A stretch of DNA of 64,000 nt from Phreatobacter oligotrophus (GCF_003046185.1 NZ_PZZL01000010.1:62001-126000); one strand, 5' to 3'; shown: positions 27,554 to 36,363, counted from the first letter of the stretch. Notes: generated by a model from the sequence alone, not told the origin. Numbers and translations: made by a program.

Positions 27554-28590
27554 CCCCCGCGACGCGCACAGTGAAGGAATTCTGGGTGTCCTCGGGGCAC
27601 CACATGACCCGCCGCACCGAGGGCGGCGGTCTGGCCATCAGCGACGAGATGATCCTCGCCTACCTGGCGCGGCCGGAACTGGTGCCGCCGCCGGAGGCCT
27701 GTGCCGCCGAGCGCGAGCTGCACGCGCTGCTGCTGGCCGAGCCGCGCCGCCCGGTGACAACGGCGATGATCGCGGCCATCGCCGACGAGGATGCCCGCGA
27801 GAACTGGCAGTTCATGATCGGCTTCCGCGACAGGTTGCTCGCCCATGCCAGCATCGAGGCGGCCTATCTCGCCATCGTTCGCGGGGGGGCCAAGGGCATC
27901 CCGCCCCTCTTCCTCAACCAGCTCGTCCATCTGATCCTGCGCAACGCCCTCGACGGCTGCGAGGACCCCTTCGTGCTGCGCGCAGCGGAACTCCTGTTCC
28001 GCGCCCAGAAGGGCAGCCTCAAGGACAGTGCGCTGCTGCTCGCCGACCACGAACTGGTCGAGGAGCTGGAGGCCGAGCGGCAGAGCCTCATGACGACCTC
28101 GCCGCTCGCCGCCATGATGGGCAAGGACGCCGCCGCCGAGCTCGACGTCATGACCGACGAGACGGCCGAGAGCTACTGGTCGCGCTCCGACGCCTTCAGC
28201 ATGGTGCTCAACCTCGGCGGCGACCCGCGCTCCCGCGAGGCGCTGTGCCGGGTCCTCGAGACCTGGATCCTCCACATGCTGGGTATCGAGACCACCATCG
28301 CCGCGGTGGAGCGGGTGGAGGATGCGGACTGGCGCTGGTTCGTCGGCCTCGACGCCGAGGCGACCTCGATCGGCAACCGCCTGTGGCGCGGCGAGGCGGT
28401 GGACCCCGGCGAGCAGAGCCGCATCTGCGGCCTGTTCCGCCTCGACTTCGCCGATGCGAGCCGCGTCGATCCGAAGCTCGCGGGCAAGCCCGTCTATCTC
28501 CTCATGGCCCTGACCGAGGACATGGTCCTCAGGGTCAAGCCGCAGAACCTCATCGCCGGCCTGCCGCTGGCCGGCCGGCTCGCCGCCTGA
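27550..28590 (+). CDS. DUF6352 family protein, FDH accessory
   Basis: 346 residues. The start MTPATRTVKEFWVSSGHHMT matches the DUF6352 family N-terminus (KEFWxSSGHH). The protein is soluble, mostly helical by composition, with several acidic stretches. Conserved-looking elements are NWQFMIGFRDRLL, IPPLFLNQLVHLILRN and PEELL-type helices such as RAAELLFRAQKGSL. No catalytic motif is recognised. Position within a tightly overlapping operon ahead of FDH suggests a dedicated assembly or regulatory role. Confidence 0.7.
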   Translation: MTPATRTVKEFWVSSGHHMTRRTEGGGLAISDEMILAYLARPELVPPPEACAAERELHALLLAEPRRPVTTAMIAAIADEDARENWQFMIGFRDRLLAHASIEAAYLAIVRGGAKGIPPLFLNQLVHLILRNALDGCEDPFVLRAAELLFRAQKGSLKDSALLLADHELVEELEAERQSLMTTSPLAAMMGKDAAAELDVMTDETAESYWSRSDAFSMVLNLGGDPRSREALCRVLETWILHMLGIETTIAAVERVEDADWRWFVGLDAEATSIGNRLWRGEAVDPGEQSRICGLFRLDFADASRVDPKLAGKPVYLLMALTEDMVLRVKPQNLIAGLPLAGRLAA

Positions 28591-28601
28591 CGGAGAACGC
28601 C

Positions 28602-29120
28602 ATGCCCGTTCGCCACCTGACCGTCGGCATCGTCGCCGTGAAGCGCAAGCTCAGCAATCCCTGGGTCGATTTCGAATGGCTGCCCGAAGCGGTGCTGCCC
28701 GGTCTGCCGGAGGTGCCGCCGGGCACCCGGATCGGCGCGGAGGGCACCGTCGAGCGCTGGTATCTCGGACCGGTGGAGCTGACCCTCCATTCCGGCGAGA
28801 CCTCGCACTATCGCGACAACCTGGCCTCGGGGCGTCCCTCGGTCTGGGTGGCCCTGCGCGAGTCGCAGGAGGGCGGCTGGGGCGTCGCGGGGGCCACCAT
28901 CGACCCTTATGAAGGCGAGGCCTTCGTCGACGTGGTCACCGACAAGGTCGAGGCCGTGCCCATGCCGCATGAGGTTGCGGTGGAGCTGCAGGCCTTCATC
29001 GACGCCCATCATGTCGACCAGCCCTTCTACAAGCGCAAGCGCGACCGCAAGGATCCCAATGCCGAGCCCGATTTCGGCATCGGCCATCCGGCGCTGGCGG
29101 AGCGGGGGAAGCGGTCGTGA
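28602..29120 (+). CDS. DUF3305 domain protein, FDH accessory
   Basis: 172 residues from the ATG at 28602 preceded by CGGAGAA. Family landmarks are VGIVAVKRKLSNPWVDFEWL, WYLGPVELTLHSGETSHYRDN and PSVWVALRESQEGG. DUF3305 proteins are soluble and almost always encoded with DUF3306 and FDH3-type formate dehydrogenase; their action is not established. The C-terminus is basic (KRKRDRKD). The gene overlaps the DUF3306 start by four bases. Confidence 0.85.
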   Translation: MPVRHLTVGIVAVKRKLSNPWVDFEWLPEAVLPGLPEVPPGTRIGAEGTVERWYLGPVELTLHSGETSHYRDNLASGRPSVWVALRESQEGGWGVAGATIDPYEGEAFVDVVTDKVEAVPMPHEVAVELQAFIDAHHVDQPFYKRKRDRKDPNAEPDFGIGHPALAERGKRS

Positions 29121-29794
29121 GGCGCGCCGTCCCGCCGCCGCAGGGCGAAGGCTTCCTCTCCCGCTGGTCGCGGCTGAAGCGCGAGCCCGAACCCGCGCCC
29201 GCCCCCGTCGAACCAACGCCGCCGGCCGCCGCCGAGCCGGCGCTGCCCGAGGGCAAGACGCTCGAGGACCTGATCGCCGAATTGCCGAAGGTCGAGGACC
29301 TCGTCCCGGGCCAGAGCGTCTCCGCCTTCATGCAGCCCTGGGTGCCGACGCCGCTGCGCAACGCCGCGCTCCAGCGGATGTGGCTGCTGGACCCGGCCAT
29401 CCGCGACTATGTCAGCCCGGCGCTCGACTACGCCTATGACTACAACACGCCGGGGGCCGCGCCGGGATTCGGGCCGATCGAGACGACCAAGGACATGATC
29501 CGCGAAGTGGCGGACCTGTTCGACCGTGCCCTGGCGCGGTCGGAGGCCGGCAATAATCCACAATCCGCTCACGACATAGTGTCGCAAGCCGAGGCGCCCG
29601 CGGATGCTGCGCCGCAGCATGCTCGCCAGGCCGCCGCCGAGCCGGAGGAGACGGAAAGCCGCAATTCCCCTGAGGAACCTGCCGAGTCCACCTCCGCCGC
29701 GGCAGCCCCTGTTGCTGCGCCGCACAAAAGTTCAGGCTTTGATAAGGATTTAGCGCCGCCGAAGCGGCGCAATGGCGGAGCTTTGCCCGCCTGA
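29117..29794 (+). CDS. DUF3306 domain protein, FDH accessory
   Basis: 225 residues with a GTG start overlapping the DUF3305 stop. The conserved part is residues 10-145: GFLSRWSRLKRE, then LIAELPKVEDLVPGQSVSAF, WLLDPAIRDYVSPALDYAYD and GAAPGFGP. The remainder is a low-complexity Ala/Pro/Glu-rich tail ending KRRNGGALPA, probably disordered. DUF3306 accompanies DUF3305 in FDH loci, and a scaffold or chaperone role is a guess. It is the last gene before a 127-base gap that contains the probable promoter for the HTH-TorD/FDH genes. Confidence 0.85.
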   Translation: MRRAVPPPQGEGFLSRWSRLKREPEPAPAPVEPTPPAAAEPALPEGKTLEDLIAELPKVEDLVPGQSVSAFMQPWVPTPLRNAALQRMWLLDPAIRDYVSPALDYAYDYNTPGAAPGFGPIETTKDMIREVADLFDRALARSEAGNNPQSAHDIVSQAEAPADAAPQHARQAAAEPEETESRNSPEEPAESTSAAAAPVAAPHKSSGFDKDLAPPKRRNGGALPA

Positions 29795-29815
29795 AAATCT
29801 CTTTGCCGCCTTGCC

Positions 29816-29843
29816 TTGCCAGGTCATAGCTTGTACCTATTCT
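29816..29843 (+). promoter_or_regulatory. Candidate sigma70 promoter for the HTH-TorD/FDH transcription unit
   Basis: TTGCCA (29816-29821) and TATTCT (29838-29843) are separated by 16 bases in the A/T-richest stretch of the 127-base gap after the DUF3306 gene. The position, about 80 bases before the HTH-TorD start codon, fits a promoter for the formate dehydrogenase genes. No terminator was seen between DUF3306 and here, so read-through from upstream is also possible. Confidence 0.35.
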
Positions 29844-29921
29844 AAAGCAAATGAGGGCAGGCCTATGGGCCGCCAAGTGCCGGAACAGGCACCGCCCCAT
29901 TGAGAGGAAAGCAGTCGCGCT

Positions 29922-30740
29922 GTGCGTGAACGGGGACTGGAAGAGGCCATCAAAGCGGTGGGCGGCGTCGGTGCGCTTGCCCGTGCTCTCGGTATTTCCC
30001 AGCCGTCGGTGTCCAGCTGGAACCGCGTGCCGCCCGAGCGCGTGATCGCCGTCGAGAAGGTCTCCGGCATCGGCCGCCACATCCTCCGCCCCGACCTCTA
30101 TCCGGAAGCCCGCTCCGCCATCGCCGTCGCCATGGACGCCGCGCAGGCGAAAGCTGCTGCGGACGAGATCGACGAGATGGATCAGCTGAGGGCCGCCGAG
30201 TACGGCATGCTGGCGCTGCTGCTGTTCAAGGTTCCCACCGCCGAGGTTCTGAAGCAGGTCGGCGAACTCAAGGGTGACGCCTCGCCGCTCGGCATGGCGC
30301 ATCTGGCCCTGGCCCAGGCGGCCCGCGACACCTCCGTCGAGGCGGTGAACCGCGAGTTCTTCGACCTCTTCGTCGGCGTCGGCCGCGGCGAGCTGCTGCC
30401 CTATGCCTCCTATTACCTGACGGGCTTCCTGCATGAGCGGCCGCTGGCCGCCGTGCGGCAGTCCTATGTCGATCACGGCATCCTGCGTTCGGACGATACG
30501 CGCGAGCCGGAAGACCACATCGCCCTGCTGTGTGACGTCATGGCCAACATGGCCCTGCGCTCCATCGGCGAGGGATACGAGACGGAGAAGGCCTTCTTCG
30601 AGGCGCATCTGAAGCCTTGGGCAGGACGATTCTTCGCTGATCTCGAAGCCATGCGGACCCGCCCGTTCTACGCCGCCGTCGGCGCGGTCGGACGGCTGTT
30701 CGTGACCATTGAGGAAGAGGCTTTCTCCTTCGACGCCTGA
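29922..30740 (+). CDS. TorD-family FDH chaperone with an N-terminal YdaS/Cro-like HTH domain
   Basis: 272 residues with a GTG start 10 bases after GAGGAAAG. Residues 4-60 form a Cro/YdaS-like helix-turn-helix (LEEAIKAVGGVGALARALGI, then SQPSVSSWNRVPPERVIAVE, ending HILRPDLYP). Residues about 80-270 are a TorD/NarJ-type all-helical chaperone (EYGMLALLLFKVPTAEVL, NREFFDLFVGVGRGELLPYA, SYYLTGFLHERPLAAVR, EDHIALLCDVMANM). TorD chaperones hold the Tat substrate until the molybdenum cofactor is inserted. The gene precedes the small Tat protein and FDH alpha. The added DNA-binding domain suggests coupling between maturation state and transcription. Confidence 0.88.
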   Translation: MRERGLEEAIKAVGGVGALARALGISQPSVSSWNRVPPERVIAVEKVSGIGRHILRPDLYPEARSAIAVAMDAAQAKAAADEIDEMDQLRAAEYGMLALLLFKVPTAEVLKQVGELKGDASPLGMAHLALAQAARDTSVEAVNREFFDLFVGVGRGELLPYASYYLTGFLHERPLAAVRQSYVDHGILRSDDTREPEDHIALLCDVMANMALRSIGEGYETEKAFFEAHLKPWAGRFFADLEAMRTRPFYAAVGAVGRLFVTIEEEAFSFDA

Positions 30741-30771
30741 GCGCCGGGGAGAAGACTGGAGGACGCGACCC

Positions 30772-30990
30772 ATGTCGACGAAAGACCAAGCGAACGCACT
30801 CGTGACGGCCCGCCGAGACTTCCTGAAAGCCATGGCCGGCACCTCCGCCGCAGCGGCTGCCGTCGTCGTCGGCGCCGATGCCGCCGAGGCCCAGACCGCC
30901 ACCCGCGAGAACCGGAACGAGCGCACGAAGGCCCGCTATCAGGCCAATTCGGCGCACGTCCAGGCCTTCTACCGCACCAATCGCTACTGA
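30772..30990 (+). CDS. Small Tat-signal protein of the formate dehydrogenase region
   Basis: 72 residues from the ATG at 30772, preceded by GGAGGA. The twin-arginine signal is TARRDFLKAMAGTSAAAAAV, and AEAQTATRENRNERTKARYQ follows the cleavage site. The mature part is only about 35 polar residues ending VQAFYRTNRY. It matches the formate dehydrogenase region TAT target family (TIGR02811 type), a short exported protein found beside FDH alpha. Its role is unknown; it may be a small subunit or decoy substrate. FDH alpha begins 14 bases downstream. Confidence 0.88.
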   Translation: MSTKDQANALVTARRDFLKAMAGTSAAAAAVVVGADAAEAQTATRENRNERTKARYQANSAHVQAFYRTNRY

Positions 30991-31004
30991 GAGGGCGCTC
31001 CCCC

Positions 31005-33956
31005 ATGTTGATCAAGCGCAAGTCCCAGGACGCCGCCCGCACGCGGCTCGCCGGCCTCGCCGGCGGCCTGACCTCCGGCGTGATGGATCGCCGTACCTTC
31101 CTCGCCCGCTCCGGCCTCACGGCCGCGGGTGCCATCGCCGTCGGCTCGCTGACGCTCGGTGCGGTGCGCAAGGCCGAGGCGGTCGCCGCCCCCCAGCCGG
31201 GCGTCGCCATCGCCGTGAAGAAGAACATGTGCACCCACTGCTCGGTGGGCTGCACCGTCATCGCCGAGGTGCAGAACGGCGTCTGGACCGGCCAGGAGCC
31301 GGCCTGGGAGAGCCCGATCAACCGCGGCACCCACTGCGCCAAGGGCGCGTCCTCGCGTGAGCTCGTCTTCGGCGAGCGCCGCGTGAAGTATCCGATGAAG
31401 CTGGTCAACGGCCAGTGGCAGCGCATCTCGTGGGATCAGGCCTTCAACGAGATCGGCGACAAGATGCTGGAAATCCGCGCCAAGTCGGGCGCCGACAGCG
31501 TCTACATGCTCGGCTCGGCCAAGTTCACCAACGAGGCGGCCTATCTGTTCCGCAAGTTCGGCGCCTTCTGGGGCACCAACAACGTCGACCACCAGGCCCG
31601 CATCTGCCACTCCACCACGGTGGCCGGCGTCGCCAACACCTGGGGCTACGGCGCCCAGACCAACTCCTACAATGACATCCGCGTCGCCAAGACCATGATC
31701 ATCATGGGCGGCAACCCGGCGGAGGCGCATCCGGTGTCGCTGCAGCACGTGCTCAGCGGCAAGGAGCTCAATCGCGCCAACCTGATCGTCATCGACCCGC
31801 GCATGACCCGCACTGCGGCCCATGCCACCGAGTATGTCCGCATCCGTTCCGGCACCGACATTCCGGTGATGTGGGGCATCATGTGGCACATCGTGAAGAA
31901 CGGCTGGGAGGACAAGGAGTTCCTCGCCCAGCGCGTCTACGGCATGAACGAGGTGCTGAAGGAAGTCGAGAAGTGGGATCCGAAGACCGTCGAGGACGTC
32001 TCGGGCGTTCCCGGCGCCCAGCTCGAGAAGGTCGCCAAGCTCTTCGCCACCGAGAAGCCCTCGACGCTGATCTGGTGCATGGGCGCGACCCAGCACACGG
32101 TCGGCACGGCCAACGTCCGCGCCTACTGCAACCTGCTGCTGCTGACCGGTAACGTCGGCGCGCCCGGCACCGGCGCCAACATCTTCCGCGGTCACACCAA
32201 CGTCCAGGGTGCGACCGACATGGGCCTCGATGTCGGCAACCTGCCGCTCTATTACGGCCTGGTGGAAGGCGCCTGGCGTCACTGGTCGCGTGTCTGGGAA
32301 GTTCCCTACGACTACTTCGTCTCGCGTTTCGACGAGGTGCCGGCCAAGGGTGGCCGTGCAGCCCGCACGGCGCGCCAGAACATGGAGGTCTCGGGCATCC
32401 CGTCGACCCGCTGGTTCGACGCGGCCCTGCTGCCCACCGAGCAGGTGGACCAGAAGGACAACGTCAAGGCGATGTTCGTCATGGGCCACGGCGGCAATAC
32501 CATTCCGCGTGTGCCCGGAGCGGTCGAGGGCCTCGGCAAGCTCGACCTCCTCGTGGTGGTCGACCCGCATCCGACCAACTTCATCTCGCTCGGCAACCGG
32601 CGCAACGGCACCTATGTCCTGCCGGCCTGCACCAACTTCGAGTGCGACGGCTCCCGCACCGCCTCGAACCGGTCCATCCAGTGGGGTGAGAAGGTGGTCG
32701 AGCCGATCTTCGAGTCGGCGACCGACTACTGGATCATCTACAGGTTCGCCCAGAAGCTCGGCTTCGCCAACGAGATGTTCAAGAACATCAAGATGGTGAA
32801 GGGCAAGTACGGCGACGAGCCGGAAGCCGAGTCGATCCTGCGCGAGATCAACCGCGGTGGCTGGTCGACCGGCTACACCGGCCAGTCCCCGGAGCGCATC
32901 AAGGCGCACATGGCGAACCAGGACAAGTTCGACATCGTGACGCTGCGCGCATCGAAGGACGTGGCGGGCGTCGGCGGCGACTTCTACGGCCTGCCCTGGC
33001 CGTGCTGGGGCACCCCGGAGCTCCGCCATCCCGGCACGCACATCCTCTACAACACCAATGAGCGCATGATGGACGGCGGCGGCACGTTCCGTCCGCGCTT
33101 CGGCCTCGAGCGCAACGGCGAGACGCTGCTGGCGCAGAACTCCTGGAGCAAGGACTCCCTGATCCAGGACGGCTATCCGGAGTTCACCTATGCGATGTTC
33201 CAGCGTCTCGGCTGGGACGCCGACCTGACCCCGGCCGAGAAGGCGACCATCGAGCGGATCGGTGGCGCCAACCCGGGCGCGATCTCCTGGGCCACCGACC
33301 TGTCGGGCGGCATCCAGCGCGTCTGCCTCGAGAAGAACGTCTGCCCCTACGGCAACGGCAAGGCTCGCGCCATCGCCTGGAACCTGCCTGATCCGGTTCC
33401 GGTCCATCGCGAGCCGATCTACACGCCGCGCGTCGACCTCGTGGCCAAGTATCCGGCCCGCGCCGACGAGCGGACGCTGCGCATGCCCAACCTCCACACG
33501 ACCTACCAGAAGGGCGCGGTGGACAAGGGCATCGCCCGGCAGTTCCCGATCATCCTCACCTCCGGTCGTCTCGTTGAATACGAAGGCGGCGGCGAGGAGA
33601 CGCGGTCCAACAAGTGGCTCGCCGAGCTGCAGCAGGACATGTTCGTCGAGATCAACCCGCGTGACGCGGCCCAGCGCAACATCTCCGATGGCGGCTGGGT
33701 CTGGGTCGCCGGCCCCGAGGGTGGCCGGGCCCGCGTCAAGGCGCTCGTCACCGAGCGTGTCGGGCCGGGCGTCGCCTGGATGCCGTTCCACTTCGGTGGC
33801 TGGTACCAGGGCGAAGACCAGCGCAAGAACTACCCGCAGGGGACCGATCCGATCGTCCTCGGCGAGAGCGTCAACACCGTGACCACCTATGGCTATGACC
33901 CGGTGACGGGCATGCACGAAGGCAAGGCCACGCTCTGCCAGATCCAGGCGGCGTGA
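31005..33956 (+). CDS. fdhA: Formate dehydrogenase, molybdopterin catalytic subunit alpha
   Basis: 983 residues. The Tat signal contains MDRRTFLARSGLTAAGAIAV (residues 27-46). An N-terminal [4Fe-4S] site is formed by Cys76, Cys79, Cys83 and Cys111 (MCTHCSVGC and GTHCAKGAS). The metal ligand expected as selenocysteine in FdnG/FdoG is an ordinary cysteine, codon TGC at 31605-31607 (Cys201), in DHQARICHSTTVAG, so no SECIS or selA/selB is needed. The rest holds the bis-MGD-binding domains. It oxidises formate to CO2 on the periplasmic side and passes electrons to the beta subunit. Expression is presumably with the beta and gamma genes that follow. Confidence 0.96.
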   Translation: MLIKRKSQDAARTRLAGLAGGLTSGVMDRRTFLARSGLTAAGAIAVGSLTLGAVRKAEAVAAPQPGVAIAVKKNMCTHCSVGCTVIAEVQNGVWTGQEPAWESPINRGTHCAKGASSRELVFGERRVKYPMKLVNGQWQRISWDQAFNEIGDKMLEIRAKSGADSVYMLGSAKFTNEAAYLFRKFGAFWGTNNVDHQARICHSTTVAGVANTWGYGAQTNSYNDIRVAKTMIIMGGNPAEAHPVSLQHVLSGKELNRANLIVIDPRMTRTAAHATEYVRIRSGTDIPVMWGIMWHIVKNGWEDKEFLAQRVYGMNEVLKEVEKWDPKTVEDVSGVPGAQLEKVAKLFATEKPSTLIWCMGATQHTVGTANVRAYCNLLLLTGNVGAPGTGANIFRGHTNVQGATDMGLDVGNLPLYYGLVEGAWRHWSRVWEVPYDYFVSRFDEVPAKGGRAARTARQNMEVSGIPSTRWFDAALLPTEQVDQKDNVKAMFVMGHGGNTIPRVPGAVEGLGKLDLLVVVDPHPTNFISLGNRRNGTYVLPACTNFECDGSRTASNRSIQWGEKVVEPIFESATDYWIIYRFAQKLGFANEMFKNIKMVKGKYGDEPEAESILREINRGGWSTGYTGQSPERIKAHMANQDKFDIVTLRASKDVAGVGGDFYGLPWPCWGTPELRHPGTHILYNTNERMMDGGGTFRPRFGLERNGETLLAQNSWSKDSLIQDGYPEFTYAMFQRLGWDADLTPAEKATIERIGGANPGAISWATDLSGGIQRVCLEKNVCPYGNGKARAIAWNLPDPVPVHREPIYTPRVDLVAKYPARADERTLRMPNLHTTYQKGAVDKGIARQFPIILTSGRLVEYEGGGEETRSNKWLAELQQDMFVEINPRDAAQRNISDGGWVWVAGPEGGRARVKALVTERVGPGVAWMPFHFGGWYQGEDQRKNYPQGTDPIVLGESVNTVTTYGYDPVTGMHEGKATLCQIQAA

Positions 33957-33972
33957 GAGGGAGGACCGAACA

Positions 33973-34569
33973 ATGGCCCGCATGAAGTTCCTCTGTGATG
34001 CCGATCGTTGCATCGAATGCAACGCCTGCGTCACCGCCTGCAAGAACGAGCACGACGTGCCCTGGGGCATCAACCGTCGGCGCGTCGTGACGCTCAATGA
34101 CGGCAAGCCCGGCGAGCGCTCCATCTCGATGGCGTGCATGCACTGCACCGACGCGCCCTGCGCGGCGGTGTGCCCGGTGAACTGCTTCTACACCACGGCC
34201 GACGCGGTCGTGCTGCACTCGAAGGAGCTGTGCATCGGCTGCGGCTACTGCTTCTACGCCTGCCCGTTCGGCGCGCCGCAGTATCCGCGCGTCAGCAACT
34301 TCGGCACCCGCGGCAAGATGGACAAGTGCACCTACTGCGCCGGTGGTCCTCTCGCCGACAGCTCGACCGCCGAGTACGCGGCCTATGGCGCGAACCGCCT
34401 GGCCGAGGGCAAGCTGCCGATCTGCGCCGAAATGTGCTCGACCAAGGCCCTGCTTGCAGGTGACAGCGACATGATCGCGACCATCTACAAGGAGCGCGTG
34501 CTGAAGCGTGGTTACGGCTCGGGCGCCTGGGGCTGGCAGACGGCCTACAAGGAAACCATCGCCATCTGA
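33973..34569 (+). CDS. fdh3B: Formate dehydrogenase iron-sulfur subunit beta (FDH3 type)
   Basis: 198 residues, much shorter than FdnH/FdoH (about 300) because the C-terminal membrane anchor and other insertions are missing, as in the FDH3 beta family. Sixteen cysteines arranged as CIECNACVTACK, CMHCTDAPCAAVCPVNC, CIGCGYCFYACPFG and CTYC...CAEMC provide four [4Fe-4S] clusters that carry electrons from the alpha subunit to cytochrome b. There is no signal peptide of its own, so it should be exported with alpha by the Tat system. It lies 16 bases after alpha. Confidence 0.95.
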   Translation: MARMKFLCDADRCIECNACVTACKNEHDVPWGINRRRVVTLNDGKPGERSISMACMHCTDAPCAAVCPVNCFYTTADAVVLHSKELCIGCGYCFYACPFGAPQYPRVSNFGTRGKMDKCTYCAGGPLADSSTAEYAAYGANRLAEGKLPICAEMCSTKALLAGDSDMIATIYKERVLKRGYGSGAWGWQTAYKETIAI

Positions 34570-34658
34570 TCCGCCGGGCGGCGGCGTTCCGTCGCCGCCC
34601 GCTTCATTCCATTCGGGACGGCAGCCCCATGTGCGCCGTCCGCAGGGAGGACCATCCG

Positions 34659-35675
34659 ATGCGCGTCACGCTTCGGTCTCTCGTGGCCGCCTTCGCCCTG
34701 GCGATCGCCGTCTTCATCGCCGCACCGGTCTCGGCGCAGCAGCCCACCTCGGTCAATCCGACCGCTGCCTCCGTCAAGGAGCAGCAGCTCATGCAGGCCC
34801 TCCAGGCCGGCACGCCGGGCGCCGGCTCCACGCTCTCCGGGCGCATCACCATTCCGGATGCCAGCGCGGCCAACCTCATCCAACCGCAGGGCCAGGCCTG
34901 GCGCGCCTTCCACCAGGGCGCCATGCACTGGGTCGGCGCCATCGCCATTCTCGGCATGCTGGGCCTGCTCGCGGTGTTCTACTTCACCCGCGGCAAGATC
35001 ATGATCGACTCCGGCCTGTCCGGCGTGAAGATCCTGCGCTTCTCGACCTTCGAGCGCTTCATCCACTGGCTCACCGCGGGCTGCTTCATCATCCTCGCGC
35101 TGTCCGGCCTGAACGTGACCTTCGGCAAGTTCGTGGTCGCGCCGCTGCTGGGCGAGGACGCCTTCGCGACCCTCGCGCAGGGTGCCAAGATCGCGCACAA
35201 CTTCCTCGCCTGGCCCTTCATGCTCGGCCTGGTCTTCATGTTCGTGGTCTGGGTGATCCACAACATCCCGAACAGCACCGACATCACCTGGATCAAGCAG
35301 GGCGGCGGCCTCGTGGGTGGCGGTCATCCGCCGGCCAAGAAGTTCAATGCCGGCCAGAAGGTCATCTTCTGGGCGGTGATCATCGGCGGCGGCCTGCTGT
35401 CGCTGTCGGGCGTCTACCTGCTCTTCCCGGCCTCGGCCGGCGGCGTGCTCGCCCTGCAGTTCTGGAACATCGTCCACGGCCTCGTGGCGGTGCTGCTCAT
35501 CGCCATGATGATCGCCCACATCTATATCGGGTCGGTCGGCATGGAGGGCGCCGCTGACGCCATGACCTCCGGCGAGGTCGACCTCAACTGGGCCAAGGAG
35601 CACCACTCGCTCTGGGTCGAGGAAGAGTTGGCCAAGGGCAAGGCGCTGCCCCCCGGGGCCCAGCCCGCCGAGTGA
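34659..35675 (+). CDS. Formate dehydrogenase cytochrome b556 subunit gamma
   Basis: 338 residues from the ATG at 34659, chosen because GCAGGGAGGA precedes it and MRVTLRSLVAAFALAIAVFI is a clear signal sequence; the in-frame ATG at 34629 lacks both. After the signal and a 60-residue periplasmic part come four or five transmembrane helices (WVGAIAILGMLGLLAVFYF, AGCFIILALSGLNVTF, FMLGLVFMFVVWVIHNI, VIIGGGLLSLSGVYLLF, VLLIAMMIAHIYIGS). Histidines in RFIHWLTAG, AHNFLAWP and VHGLVAV are the likely ligands of the two b haems that reduce quinone. A terminator follows 22 bases after the stop. Confidence 0.93.
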   Translation: MRVTLRSLVAAFALAIAVFIAAPVSAQQPTSVNPTAASVKEQQLMQALQAGTPGAGSTLSGRITIPDASAANLIQPQGQAWRAFHQGAMHWVGAIAILGMLGLLAVFYFTRGKIMIDSGLSGVKILRFSTFERFIHWLTAGCFIILALSGLNVTFGKFVVAPLLGEDAFATLAQGAKIAHNFLAWPFMLGLVFMFVVWVIHNIPNSTDITWIKQGGGLVGGGHPPAKKFNAGQKVIFWAVIIGGGLLSLSGVYLLFPASAGGVLALQFWNIVHGLVAVLLIAMMIAHIYIGSVGMEGAADAMTSGEVDLNWAKEHHSLWVEEELAKGKALPPGAQPAE

Positions 35676-35697
35676 CGGCATCATCCTGACAATCCCG

Positions 35698-35727
35698 AAC
35701 GCCCGGCTCCGGCCGGGCGTTTTCGTT
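35698..35727 (+). terminator. Intrinsic terminator of the formate dehydrogenase operon
   Basis: Stem AACGCCCGGC (35699-35708) paired with GCCGGGCGTT (35712-35721 region), followed by TTTTCGTTT. It separates the fdh genes from mobB-moeA. Confidence 0.88.
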
Positions 35728-35796
35728 TGGGGGCTGGCGGCGACGGGGCCGCGGCCCTAGTTTCCGCTCTCCACAACGAACGAGGCCGCGACGGCG

Positions 35797-36363
35797 ATGA
35801 AGGTGGTTGGACTGGCGGGCTGGAGCGGGGCGGGCAAGACCACGCTGCTCTCCCGCGTCATTCCGGTGTTGCGCGGGCGGGGCCTGACGGTCTCGACGCT
35901 GAAGCATGCACACCACGCCTTCGACATCGACAAGCCCGGCAAGGATTCCCACGAGCACCGGCTCGCCGGCGCCACCGAGGTGCTCGTCGCCTCCGGCCGC
36001 CGCTGGGCCCTGATGCACGAGTTGCGCGACGAAGGGGAACCCCGCCTCGCCGAGCTCCTCGGGCGGCTCTCGGCCGTCGATCTCGTCATCGTCGAAGGCT
36101 TCAAGCGCGAGGCCCATCCGAAGGTGGAGATCCATCGCGCTGCCAATGCCAAGTCCTGGCTCTTTCCCGACATTCCCGACGTGCGCGCCCTCCTCAGCGA
36201 CGTGGTCGCTCAGGGCTTCAGCGGCCCCTGCGCGAGTATCGACGCCATCGAGACCGCCGCCGACCTGCTTCTCGGAGCTGCCGATCCGCTCGACGCCGTG
36301 CTGGACCTCCTGCGACGCACGGAGCCCGTCGAACTCGCCCGCCAACCGCGCAAGGCCAGCTGA
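35797..36363 (+). CDS. mobB: Molybdopterin-guanine dinucleotide biosynthesis adaptor MobB
   Basis: 188 residues. The P-loop GLAGWSGAGKTTLLSRVIP at the N-terminus and STLKHAHHAFDIDKPGKDSH are MobB signatures; VIVEGFKREAHPKVEIHR closes the nucleotide site. MobB is a GTP-binding partner that stimulates MobA in forming the bis-MGD cofactor used by formate dehydrogenase. It starts 121 bases after the fdh gamma stop and is followed by moeA after 3 bases. Confidence 0.93.
   Translation: MKVVGLAGWSGAGKTTLLSRVIPVLRGRGLTVSTLKHAHHAFDIDKPGKDSHEHRLAGATEVLVASGRRWALMHELRDEGEPRLAELLGRLSAVDLVIVEGFKREAHPKVEIHRAANAKSWLFPDIPDVRALLSDVVAQGFSGPCASIDAIETAADLLLGAADPLDAVLDLLRRTEPVELARQPRKAS

Noticed and set aside
31605-31607. 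Possible selenocysteine site in FDH alpha
   Set aside because: The codon is TGC, a normal cysteine, and no in-frame TGA occurs in the gene.
30984-34148. A 1054-codon minus-strand open frame opposite formate dehydrogenase alpha and beta
   Set aside because: Antisense shadow with no recognisable domain; the plus-strand proteins have cysteine motifs and a Tat signal.
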